A DNA stretch of 64,000 bases from a bacterium (lineage in GTDB: Bacteria; Campylobacterota; Campylobacteria; Campylobacterales; Sulfurimonadaceae): NCBI GenBank assembly GCA_018825665.1, contig JAHJEG010000037.1:1-64000 (forward strand). Reading direction: 5' to 3'. The translations under genes and the position numbers were made by a program. Positions 51,430 through 61,200 of this stretch are shown here, in pieces. The first letter of the stretch is position 1. Every line of letters begins with the position of its first letter. Below the pieces are notes generated by a model that worked only from the letters and a program-made list of their open reading frames with translations, had not been told where the DNA came from and did not search any database.

Positions 51430-52577
51430 ATATATCATTCAACAAGCCACCCTACACCGGCAACGAAGAACAGTATGTTCTAAAGTCTATGCGAAGTGAT
51501 AAAATCTCCGGAAACGGAGAGTACACACAAAAAGTCGAGAAGTGGTTTGAAAAAGAACTATTGTGCAAAAAAGCACTTTTAAGCACCTCCTGCACGCATG
51601 CTTTGGAGATGGCGGCTATACTGCTCGATATAAAAGATGGCGACGAAGTTATCATGCCAAGCTATACTTTTGTAAGCAGTGCAAATGCTTTTGTCCTAAG
51701 AGGTGCAAAAATCGTTTTTGTTGATATCCGTCCTGATACGATGAACATAGATGAGACAAAAATAGAAGCGGCTATAACACACAAGACAAAAGTTATAGTA
51801 CCCGTGCATTACGCCGGTATTGCCTGCGAGATGGACACTATCATGAATATAGCAGACAGACACAAACTGTTTGTTGTAGAGGATGCCGCTCAGGGGATGA
51901 TGTCGACGTACAAGGGAAAAGCACTTGGAACTATAGGGCACATGGGGGCCTACAGTTTTCATGAGACTAAGAATTATACCAGTGCCGGTGAGGGTGGACT
52001 TCTTATCATTAATGATGACACATTCACAGAAAAAGCCGAAATCATCAGAGAAAAAGGAACAAACAGAGCCCTCTTTTTTCAGGGAAAAGTAGATAAATAC
52101 AGCTGGGTAAATATAGGAAGCAGTTATCTTTTAAGCGATGTAAGTGCCGCTTACCTATGGGGACAGCTTGAAAATACAGATACTATCAACAGTAATAGGC
52201 TTGCCAGCTGGAACCTGTATCACAACGGCCTCAAAGAGCTGGAAGAAAAAGGTTTTTTTGAACTGCCAAAAGTACCCGCAAAAACAGTTCACAACGGGCA
52301 TATTTTTTATCTCAAAGTTAAAGACCTAGGGACGAGAACTGAGATCTTAGACTATCTGAAAGTTCAAGGCATCAATGCAATATTTCACTATGTCCCGCTT
52401 CATTCTTCAGAAGCCGGAAGAAAATTTGCCAGATTTAACGGAGATGACATCTATACTACCAAAGAGAGCAACAGATTGCTTAGACTTCCTATGTACTACG
52501 CTCTTTTAAAATCTGAAATAGATTTTGTAGTCAAAGCGATACATGATTTTTACACATATAAAGAAGTTTCAAAATGA
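51426..52577 (+). CDS. WecE/RffA-like sugar nucleotide aminotransferase
   Basis: A 383-residue DegT/DnrJ/EryC1/StrS PLP enzyme. The PLP lysine is in YSFHETKNYTSAGEGG, and the GSSYLLSDVSAAYLWGQLE segment is characteristic of WecE-type dTDP-4-keto-6-deoxyglucose aminotransferases. It is distinct from pseC in this locus, so the cassette probably makes a second amino-deoxysugar, with WbqC and the acyltransferase modifying it. No dTDP-sugar synthesis genes (rmlA, rmlB) are in the window. It overlaps pseF by four bases. Confidence 0.82.
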   Translation: MNISFNKPPYTGNEEQYVLKSMRSDKISGNGEYTQKVEKWFEKELLCKKALLSTSCTHALEMAAILLDIKDGDEVIMPSYTFVSSANAFVLRGAKIVFVDIRPDTMNIDETKIEAAITHKTKVIVPVHYAGIACEMDTIMNIADRHKLFVVEDAAQGMMSTYKGKALGTIGHMGAYSFHETKNYTSAGEGGLLIINDDTFTEKAEIIREKGTNRALFFQGKVDKYSWVNIGSSYLLSDVSAAYLWGQLENTDTINSNRLASWNLYHNGLKELEEKGFFELPKVPAKTVHNGHIFYLKVKDLGTRTEILDYLKVQGINAIFHYVPLHSSEAGRKFARFNGDDIYTTKESNRLLRLPMYYALLKSEIDFVVKAIHDFYTYKEVSK

Positions 52578-53278
52578 ACCATACAGATAAAGCAGTAGCT
52601 ATCATACCCGCAAGAGGCGGCAGCAAGAGGATACCCAGAAAAAACATCAAAGATTTTTTTGGAAAACCACTTATTGCCTATTCGATACAAACCGCACTTG
52701 ATTCACAGCTTTTTGATAAAGTCATCGTATCAACCGATGATGAAGAGATTGCAGACATTGCAAAAAAGTATGGAGCAGAGGTTCCGTTTTTGCGGCCTTC
52801 AGAGTTAAGTGATGACTACAGCGGTACAACCGACGTCACAAAACATGCTTTAAAATGGCTGCAGGAACATGGAGAGAATTATGATTACGTTTGCACCATC
52901 TATGCCACTGCTCCGCTGCTGGATAAAAAATATTTAAAAGAGAGCTTGGAAAAACTGAAAAATTCCACCGCCGTCAACGCTTTTTCTGCCACGACAATGC
53001 CATTTCCCATTCAAAGAACATTTAAAATAAACAAAGACGGCAGATGCCAGATGTTTACTCCCGAGCATTACTCTGCAAGAAGCCAGGATCTGGAGGAAGC
53101 CTATCAGGATGCCGGACAGTTTTATTTCACAAAAACAGGAAAAAAATCTGATGAGATTATGTTTGGTAAAGAAAGCATACCGGTTATTTTGCCAAGATAT
53201 TTAGTACAGGACATTGACACTTTAGAAGATTGGAAAAGAGCTGAATATATGTACCAGGCGATAAAAGCTTCACAATGA
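52574..53278 (+). CDS. pseF: Pseudaminic acid cytidylyltransferase PseF
   Basis: A 234-residue CMP-sugar synthase that activates pseudaminic acid with CTP. It has the N-terminal IIPARGGSKRIPRKNIK, VSTDDEEIA and a DAGQFYF segment. Overlaps on both sides with the aminotransferase and pseG genes place it in one transcript. Confidence 0.94.
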   Translation: MNHTDKAVAIIPARGGSKRIPRKNIKDFFGKPLIAYSIQTALDSQLFDKVIVSTDDEEIADIAKKYGAEVPFLRPSELSDDYSGTTDVTKHALKWLQEHGENYDYVCTIYATAPLLDKKYLKESLEKLKNSTAVNAFSATTMPFPIQRTFKINKDGRCQMFTPEHYSARSQDLEEAYQDAGQFYFTKTGKKSDEIMFGKESIPVILPRYLVQDIDTLEDWKRAEYMYQAIKASQ

Positions 53279-54198
53279 AAACGATCCTTTTTCGGGCCGA
53301 CTCCTCCTCAGACATTGGAACCGGACATATCATGCGCGATTTGGTTTTGGCATCACAGTTCAAAAAAAAGTTTCCACATGCCGAGATTTTCTTTGCTGCA
53401 CAAGACTTAGACGGCAATATCAACCACAAAATAGTGGATGCGGGATATGAACTTAAAAGAGTAACTTCCAATGCAAAAGAGGAACTTTTAGAGCTTATAA
53501 GAACACGGCATGTGGAAATGCTGGTGATAGACCATTACGGCATCGATTATAACTACGAAAGCTTCCTGAAAAACAATTCAAACATAAAGATTTTCTCTTT
53601 GGATGACACCTATGAAAAACACGATTGCGACATACTTCTCAACCACAACATAAGTGCGGATAAAAAAAGATACAAAGGTTTGGTACCGGAGGGATGTGAA
53701 CTCAGATGCGGAGCAAAATACACGCTTCTAAGAGATGAGTTTAACAAAGAGAAAAAGAAAAAGAAAAAAGCAAATAAAGAAAAAACAATATTCTTAGCCA
53801 TGGGTGGAGCTGACCACAGCAATATAAACATAGAGATATTAAAAGTTTTAAAAGCGTTTAAAAATATAAAAGTCAAGCTTGTAACAACGAGTGCGAACAA
53901 AAATATCAAAGCCCTCAAAGGATACGCACAGAATAAAAAATGGATTACATTGCATATAAACTCAAACTCTATCGCCAAACTTATGAGAAAAAGCGACGTA
54001 GCGCTTATTACACCCAGTGTTACGCTCAACGAAGTCTACTATATGGGTCTTCCCTTTATCGCTATTAAGACAGCCTCAAACCAGAATGAGATATATGAGT
54101 ATTTAAAAAAGAAGAAGTTTTTAACTTTAAGCAGGTTCGACAGACACAAGCTAAAATCAAAACTCAAAACTCTCTTAAAGAAGATACAAAATGCTTGA
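53275..54198 (+). CDS. pseG: UDP-sugar hydrolase PseG
   Basis: A 307-residue GT-B-like hydrolase removing UDP from the 2,4-diacetamido-trideoxy-altropyranose intermediate. Start motif RADSSSDIGTGHIMRDL holds the catalytic His, and NEVYYMGLPFIAI is in the C-terminal half. A Lys-rich insert (EKKKKKKANKEK) coded by GAAAAA repeats sits near residue 160. Two exact signal words (53372 and 53507) lie within it. Confidence 0.92.
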   Translation: MKTILFRADSSSDIGTGHIMRDLVLASQFKKKFPHAEIFFAAQDLDGNINHKIVDAGYELKRVTSNAKEELLELIRTRHVEMLVIDHYGIDYNYESFLKNNSNIKIFSLDDTYEKHDCDILLNHNISADKKRYKGLVPEGCELRCGAKYTLLRDEFNKEKKKKKKANKEKTIFLAMGGADHSNINIEILKVLKAFKNIKVKLVTTSANKNIKALKGYAQNKKWITLHINSNSIAKLMRKSDVALITPSVTLNEVYYMGLPFIAIKTASNQNEIYEYLKKKKFLTLSRFDRHKLKSKLKTLLKKIQNA

Positions 54199-54679
54199 GA
54201 CTGTAAGCCTTATAAATTTTATAGATTTGACGCAAAAAGAAAAAGAGATGGTTCTTTCATGGCGAAATCACAGTGAGATAAAAAAATGGATGCATACCTC
54301 ACATGATATTTCACTTGAGTCGCATTTAAACTTTATTGATACTCTGAAAAACTCTCAACAAAAGCTCTATCTCTTGGTAAAACAAGGCAGCGAGCCTATA
54401 GGCATAATCGATTTTACCGATATTACCGATACGAGTGCAGAGATTGGGATCTATAAAAATCCATATGCCAAAAAGAAAGGGCATCTGCTTTTACATACTC
54501 TCATCACATATGCTTTTGAGACTCTTGATTTAGATAAAATTCATGCGGAAGTCTACAAAACAAACACAAGAGCATTAAATTTGTATGAGAAATACAACTT
54601 TAAAAAAACAAAAACAAAGAAAATAGATAACAAAGAAGTTCTTTGTTTGGAGCTGAAAAATGAAAATAGATACTTTTGA
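54191..54679 (+). CDS. pseH: Pseudaminic acid pathway N-acetyltransferase PseH
   Basis: A 162-residue GNAT acetyltransferase that adds the N4 acetyl group after PseC. It shows a SWRNHSEIKKWMH start, the acetyl-CoA loop around KNPYAKKKGHL, and VYKTNTRALNLYEKYNF. It overlaps pseG and pseI. Confidence 0.9.
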   Translation: MLETVSLINFIDLTQKEKEMVLSWRNHSEIKKWMHTSHDISLESHLNFIDTLKNSQQKLYLLVKQGSEPIGIIDFTDITDTSAEIGIYKNPYAKKKGHLLLHTLITYAFETLDLDKIHAEVYKTNTRALNLYEKYNFKKTKTKKIDNKEVLCLELKNENRYF

Positions 54680-55706
54680 TTTGACTAAAGACGGCACTTT
54701 CATAATAGCTGAAGTGTCCGCCAATCATAACGGTGATTATGCAATAGCAAAAGAGATGATAAAAGCGGCATATGATGCGGGAGCCGATGCTGTTAAACTT
54801 CAAACTTATACAGCTGACACCATGACACTCGATGTGAAAAATGAATACTTTATGATAGACCAAGGGACTATCTGGGATGGCAAAAATCTGTATGATCTGT
54901 ATAAAGAAGCATACACCCCTTGGGAGTGGCAGCCTAAACTAAAAGAGTATGCGGATGAACTTGGCATCATACTTTTTTCATCCCCGTTTGACAAAACATC
55001 TGTAGATTTTTTGGAAGATATGAATGTCGCAGCATACAAAATCGCCTCTTTTGAGATTACAGACATTCCGCTCATCCGCTATGTCGCTTCAAAACAAAAG
55101 CCTGTGATTATCTCAACCGGGATTGCCTCACTTGAAGATATTGAAGAGGCTGTCAAAACTTGCAAAGAATCAGGCAATGATGAGATTATTTTGCTCCAAT
55201 GCACCTCTGCATACCCTGCCCCGCTTGAGGATGCGAATCTTTTAACCATACAGGATTTAGCAGAGAGATTTGGTGTGATTGCAGGGTTCTCTGACCACAC
55301 TTTAGGTATTACGGCACCCGTAACTGCCGTAGCTTTGGGTGCGAAAGTTATAGAAAAACATTTTATACTCGACCGTGCCATGGGCGGAGTTGACAGTGAG
55401 TTTTCACTTAATATTGATGAGTTTAAAGAGATGGTCAAAGCCGTCAGGGAAACCGAAAAACTTATGGGCAAAGCAACTTACGAGATGACACCAAAAAAGC
55501 TAAAATCCCGTGAATTTTCAAGAAGTATCTTTATTTCACAAGATATCAAAAAAGGGGAACCTTTTACAGAAAAAAATCTAAAGATTGTACGTCCAAATTA
55601 CGGTCTTGCACCAAAATATATAGATAAAGTTTTAGGTAAAATAGCCGATAAAGATTACACAAAAGGTACTCCGCTGACAAGTTTACCAAAAGAGGATAAG
55701 AGATGA
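54660..55706 (+). CDS. pseI: Pseudaminic acid synthase PseI
   Basis: A 348-residue NeuB-family synthase condensing the trideoxy-altrose with phosphoenolpyruvate. The TIM barrel begins EVSANHNGDYAIAKEMI; KLQTYTADTMT is present. A C-terminal SAF antifreeze-like domain (about 285-345) includes REFSRSIFISQDIKKGEPFT. A GGAG ribosome site lies inside pseH. Confidence 0.95.
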   Translation: MKIDTFDLTKDGTFIIAEVSANHNGDYAIAKEMIKAAYDAGADAVKLQTYTADTMTLDVKNEYFMIDQGTIWDGKNLYDLYKEAYTPWEWQPKLKEYADELGIILFSSPFDKTSVDFLEDMNVAAYKIASFEITDIPLIRYVASKQKPVIISTGIASLEDIEEAVKTCKESGNDEIILLQCTSAYPAPLEDANLLTIQDLAERFGVIAGFSDHTLGITAPVTAVALGAKVIEKHFILDRAMGGVDSEFSLNIDEFKEMVKAVRETEKLMGKATYEMTPKKLKSREFSRSIFISQDIKKGEPFTEKNLKIVRPNYGLAPKYIDKVLGKIADKDYTKGTPLTSLPKEDKR

Positions 55707-56839
55707 GATACTGCACGAAATGTGTTATGCCGGACACAAAACCGGAACTGACTTTTGATGAGAAGGGCGTATGCAATGCCTGTCGTGCTCATGAAAGAAA
55801 AGTTGGTACTATTGACTGGAAGCAGAGAGAAAAAGAGTTTTTAGAGATTGTTAAAACTAACAAAAAGAATGACGGTTATGATGTTTTAATCCCTGTTAGC
55901 GGAGGGAAAGACTCGACGTACCAAACAATCAAAGCACTTGAGCTTGGATTGAAACCGCTTTGTGTATGTTTTGAGCCCACTATCGCCACAGAGCTTGGAA
56001 AAAGAAATCTTGATAACCTGCAAAATCTTGGCGTGGATTTGATTCTTGTTAAAAAAGACCCCAAAGTATATAAAAGTATGGTTATTGAAGGCTTTAAAAC
56101 ACTCGGCGACAATGAATGGCCTGACCATGTGGGAATATTTACGGTTCCTGCCCACTTTGCCGTCAAATTTAATATTCCTCTGCTTTTATGGGGAGAAAAT
56201 TCTCAGTTTGAGTACGGCGGACCTGCAACTTCACAAGACAACAAACATCTCAACAGAAGATGGCTTGAAGAATTTGGCGGACTTCTTGGCTACAGAGTTG
56301 AAGATATGATAGGAATTGATGGAATAACCAAAAAAGATCTCTATCTCTACAATTATCCCTCAGACGAGGAGATACAGAGAGTCGGAGTTACAGGCGTATT
56401 TCTAGGCTACTACTTTCCCTGGGATACAAGAAGACAAACAGATGTATCTGTAGCGCACGGCTTTGAGACTGCATCACGACATATAGAGACCACCTATACA
56501 AACTTTGAGAACCTTGACTGTCACTCTATGACGATACATGATTATCTGAAATATGTGAAGTACGGTTTTGGCCGCGCGACAGATCATGCATGTTTAGATA
56601 TCAGAAACGGCGATATAAACAGAGAAGAAGGGGTAAGGCTGGCAACTCGCTATGACGGACGCTATCCTTATGAAGCCGTGACTGAGTTTTGCAATTACAC
56701 AGGTATGAGCAAAGAGGAATTTGATGAGACCGTAGATACTTTCACCAACAAAAAGATTTTCCTCCAAGATGAAAACGGTGAATTTTTAAGAGATATAGAC
56801 GGCTCTTTGGTAAGAAACAGCGAGTATGTTTTAAGATAA
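55703..56839 (+). CDS. pseA: N-acetyl sugar amidotransferase PseA
   Basis: A 378-residue enzyme of the PseA/WbpG/LnpA group, which turns an N-acetyl into an acetamidino group. A zinc site (CTKCVMPD, CNACRAHE) precedes a PP-loop SGGKDSTYQ for ATP. In Campylobacter pseA is needed for the acetamidino form of pseudaminic acid; in Pseudomonas WbpG works with HisH and HisF paralogues. Here both follow at once. Confidence 0.92.
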   Translation: MRYCTKCVMPDTKPELTFDEKGVCNACRAHERKVGTIDWKQREKEFLEIVKTNKKNDGYDVLIPVSGGKDSTYQTIKALELGLKPLCVCFEPTIATELGKRNLDNLQNLGVDLILVKKDPKVYKSMVIEGFKTLGDNEWPDHVGIFTVPAHFAVKFNIPLLLWGENSQFEYGGPATSQDNKHLNRRWLEEFGGLLGYRVEDMIGIDGITKKDLYLYNYPSDEEIQRVGVTGVFLGYYFPWDTRRQTDVSVAHGFETASRHIETTYTNFENLDCHSMTIHDYLKYVKYGFGRATDHACLDIRNGDINREEGVRLATRYDGRYPYEAVTEFCNYTGMSKEEFDETVDTFTNKKIFLQDENGEFLRDIDGSLVRNSEYVLR

Positions 56840-57447
56840 TGGTCAGCATCATAGACTACGGGATGGGAAACTCCGCCTCTGTAAAAAAAGCATTTGATTT
56901 TTTAAATATACCGTGCCGGATAACAAACAAAGCTCAAGACATAAAAACTGCAGACAAGCTTCTTATCCCGGGTGTCGGCTCTTACGGCGATGCGATTCAG
57001 GCTCTTCACGCTCTGGAACTTTTTGAGCTTCTAAAAGAGGAAGTCTTAGTCAACAAAAAACCTATTTTGGGAATATGCCTCGGGATGCAGCTTATGGGAT
57101 GCTCAAGTGCAGAAAGCGAAGGGGTCAGTGGATTCGGGTTTATCGATTCCACATGCCAAAGATTTGACATTGACCTGAAAGTTCCACATGTCGGCTGGAA
57201 CAACGCAAAAATTGTGAATAAGGATTCCCGGCTCTTTAAAAACATACCCGATAACAGTGACTTCTATTTTGTCCACTCTTACCATTTTGGCATCAACACC
57301 AAAGAGAAGAGCACAACTGTAAAATACGGTTATGATTTTGCAAGCTCTTTTGAGAAAGATAATATTTTCGGCGTACAGTTTCACCCTGAAAAAAGCCAAA
57401 AATATGGTCTTGAACTTCTCAAAAATTTCGGTGAACTTCAATGCTAA
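56839..57447 (+). CDS. hisH: HisH-like glutamine amidotransferase subunit
   Basis: A 202-residue class I glutaminase. The nucleophile Cys is in LGICLGMQLMG and the His/Glu pair in VQFHPEKS. It likely releases ammonia from glutamine for PseA through the HisF-like partner, rather than serving histidine synthesis, since no other his genes are adjacent. One exact signal word (57147) and a variant (57182) lie inside. Confidence 0.9.
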   Translation: MVSIIDYGMGNSASVKKAFDFLNIPCRITNKAQDIKTADKLLIPGVGSYGDAIQALHALELFELLKEEVLVNKKPILGICLGMQLMGCSSAESEGVSGFGFIDSTCQRFDIDLKVPHVGWNNAKIVNKDSRLFKNIPDNSDFYFVHSYHFGINTKEKSTTVKYGYDFASSFEKDNIFGVQFHPEKSQKYGLELLKNFGELQC

Positions 57448-58193
57448 AACACAGAATCATACCCTGCGTACTTTTAAAAGACTGGCAGCTTACCAAAAGT
57501 GTCAAGTTTAAAGAATTTCGTACGATCGGGCATCCTAAAGTTACCTCTAAAATATATAACAGAAGAAATGTTGATGAGCTTATCGTCTTGGACATCGATG
57601 CAAGCGGTTCAGACAACAGCATAAACTATAAAACTCTCAGCGACATCGCAAAAGAGTGCTTTATGCCGCTCACACTTGGCGGAGGGATAAAATCACTCCA
57701 AGACATAAACTCCCTTTTGGCTATAGGCGCGGACAAGGTCTCCATCAATACAATAGCGATTAAAAATCCGGATTTTATAAGAGAAGCAAGCAAAAAATTT
57801 GGTTCACAATGCATAGTTGTAAGCATAGATGTCATCGAAGATTCCGGCATGTGGAAAGTTTATAACAAAAACCTTGGCATCTTGGAAGAACCGGAGCTTT
57901 TGGAATGGGCAAAGAGGTGTGAAGAACTGGGTGCAGGCGAGATTCTTCTTACCAGTGTCGACAGAGACGGATGTGAAAGCGGTTATGACACAAAACTCAT
58001 ATCTCTTCTTGCCAAAGAGCTGACTATCCCTATTATCGCCAATGGCGGAGCATCTACGCCCGAAGATGCCGTACAAGCTGTAAAAAGCGGCGCAGATGCG
58101 GTAGCAGCCGCCAGTATTTTCCATTTTACACAATATACTCCCAACAATATCAAAGAAGCTTTGCAAGAGGCAGGCTTTGCTGTCAGGTTATAA
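57441..58193 (+). CDS. hisF: HisF-like ammonia-channel subunit
   Basis: A 250-residue TIM-barrel protein paired with the HisH-like gene. The N-terminus reads RIIPCVLLKDWQ where true HisF reads RIIxCLDVKDGR, so catalytic Asp11 is Leu. The second catalytic Asp (VVSIDVIED) is kept. The loss argues that it acts as an ammonia conduit for PseA. One exact signal word lies at 57846. Confidence 0.85.
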   Translation: MLKHRIIPCVLLKDWQLTKSVKFKEFRTIGHPKVTSKIYNRRNVDELIVLDIDASGSDNSINYKTLSDIAKECFMPLTLGGGIKSLQDINSLLAIGADKVSINTIAIKNPDFIREASKKFGSQCIVVSIDVIEDSGMWKVYNKNLGILEEPELLEWAKRCEELGAGEILLTSVDRDGCESGYDTKLISLLAKELTIPIIANGGASTPEDAVQAVKSGADAVAAASIFHFTQYTPNNIKEALQEAGFAVRL

Positions 58194-58240
58194 GGAATAT
58201 TTATTGCTTTGCTCTCATAAAAATTAAACAAGAGTATTGA

Positions 58241-61200
58241 ATGAACACTATAATCACAAAAGAAGAATCTATTCACTCTTGTGATGATTTTGAATTAAAC
58301 ATCAAGCGGGAAAATCAACTTAGCTACAAATATTCTTATCCGGATTCCAAAGAGCTCAAAGGGATTGTTTTTATAGTGGCCGGATTCGGTGAAGATACAA
58401 ACAGTGACTATATCGATAAACTAAGAACCTATATCGCAGATACATTCTCTGTTGTAGCTGTGAATGTCTTTTACCACTGCTTCTATTCAAGACCGGAAAA
58501 TGGTGCTATCGTAAATGCGGATGTTGATGATATGCAAACCCTCAAAGCCTATGCAAATCATGAGGGAATCTCCTACGGCATTCAAGATACGGCGGAAAGT
58601 CTGCTCACTAAAATCAATGCCGTACTCCAAACAAAAAAAGACTTAGGCGAGATAAACGAACAAGACAGAGCTGCAATCTCCATGACAATTTTTCCAAAAC
58701 ACGGAGAATACCAGAACTTCGGCATCATGCAGGCACTTGATCATCTGAATGTTTTAAATACGCTCGAAAAAAAATCTTTTAATTTTCAAACAGACTACAG
58801 TGTCACAATGATGGGAAGCAGTCATGGCGGCTATATATCTTATCTTTGTGCCAAACTTGCTCCACACAGAATCGATTGTGTTATAGACAACTCTTCATAT
58901 GTCAAACCGCCCTATAATTATTTTCTCGGAAAAGAGTATGATGCTTCGTCAGCTGAATATCATGCTACATATCAAGAAAATATAATTTTGTACTGCTTCG
59001 TAAAAACCAACTGGACTTTAGATAAAAATTCCAAAAACTATTTTTCAAATGACAGATACAGGATCAGGGATATATCAGACCAGGAACATCTACAGACAAT
59101 GGGAACGTGCGCCCACAATAGAACCAGATATATATCCTACCACTCATCTAAGGACGCCATTGCACCCATTGAAGACAAAATCAATTTTTTCAATGAGCTT
59201 CAAGCACTGGGTTTTGATGTAAAACTGCATATCATCGACAATGAATCCTATGTAGAGGGCAGATTTATAAAGAACCTGCATCACGGCATGGATATGTCTC
59301 TCAAAGAGTTGGCAAACAGAGAACTCCCGGGTGCGCTCAATATAAAAAACAAAAAATCCAAAACGAAAAAAATAAGTTACACATGCGATACCTTGGCATA
59401 TGAATTTGAAATCAAAGACGACTCCTATGTATGCAAACAGCCAAGCCTGCATGATGAGACAAAAGAAGAAACCCTCTATTTAGACAATATATCCTATTTC
59501 CAAGAAAATCATCCACACATCTACAATAAACTCGCAGCACTGGATGCAGCGATAGAACAAAAACTTCATAAGAGCAGATACGAACTCATGATGAAAGATA
59601 CCTACTATGATGTTCTTGAGATTGTATCAGGCAACTATCTTTATGGCAGCAACAGCAATGAGTATGCGGATATTGCCGCTCAAAGCATTACTTTTAAAAC
59701 GAATGAAAATGTTTTTGAGACATTCAAAAAAACACAGATACAAAAACAGAATCTACAAAAATATGCAAAAGAGAGCATCCTGGATAATAATCTCAGCGGC
59801 CTGGCGCCTATTCTTCACTATATAAACGAAAACAAACCTCCCCATTCTGAATTAAAAACAATAGACAAGTTTATCTTTTTCGGTGTCGGCTTAGGGGGGC
59901 ATCTTTTGGCAATTGATAAAAAAATCCATGCCAAAGTGTATTTCATCATTGAAGATGATCTAGAACTTTTCAGACTGTCACTTTTTACGACTCCATACTA
60001 TAAGTTAGCCTCCAAAAGTCAACTTATTTTTTCTGTATTTGATACAGCACAGGAGTTTAGCTCATATGCCTTTTCATTTCTAGAAAAACGTTTTTACAAC
60101 AACCATTATCTAAAATATTTTCAGATGCTCAACCATAGTGATGACAAACTCAAAGAGTTTCATATTAAAGTTGCCTCGCAGTCACATAATCTTTTTTATT
60201 ACAATGCGATATTAAAACAGTATTTAAGACCGCTTGAGTACCTGCAAGATAATTTCAAATTCTTAAATATACTAAAACTCTACACAAACCCTTCACTGGA
60301 TTCCAGGCCCTTTTTACTCTTGGCGGCTGGACCGTCCCTGCATAAAAATATACAATGGCTCAAACAAAATCATACTAAATTTATAACTGTAGCCTTGTCG
60401 GCGACATTAAGCATTTTAGAACAAGAGGGAATCGCACCGGACATTGTCACGCATATAGATGGGCTTGAAGAGAGCATCATTCACTTTGACAAGCTAAAAT
60501 CTTTAAATTTTTTTAAAAACAGCATCTTTTTAATCTCTGCAAGAACTCTCAGAGAAATAGTTGAGAGACTCGATAAGGAAAATATATTTTTCTTTGAAAA
60601 CGGCACGAGCTATAAAAAAGATTTTGGGAACCTCTCCGCTCCCTGTGTCGGTTCAACCACATATCTCCTCTTGTTGGCGCTGGGAATCAAAGAACTCTAC
60701 CTTTTAGGTCTGGATCTGGCACTTGACTCTGCAACCGGTGCTACACATGCCACAGGGCATGAATACAGCCAAACTTTAGACTTAAAGCTCTCAGATACAC
60801 ATGAGGATATACTGACGTTTAAAGACAGCGTTATAAAAACACTCGGGAACTTCAGGAATGAAGTATATACTACACCTGATTTTATGCAATCCATAGACTC
60901 CATCAATGCATCTTCAAAGAGTTTTAAAAGAACAGATCAAAATGTTTACAATCTCAATGACGGGGCAAAATTTGAAAATACTATCACATTGGATATCGAT
61001 GCACTCAATACTCAGAATTTTGCGGATATAAACAAAACAGTTTCACACACCAAAATACATGAAATATTTTCTCTTCACTCTTCAAACAGAATAACCGATG
61101 ATGAATTTACAGGCTTAAAAGAGCGGTTAGACAATGCGATACGCATCCAGGAGATTATAATAGCCCAACAACACAGCCTATTTGATTCATCCGTCGAGTT

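Noticed and set aside
60741-60755. Additional copy of the signal word in the first Maf gene (ACACATGCCACA)
   Set aside because: Two mismatches to TTCCACATGCC; not counted.
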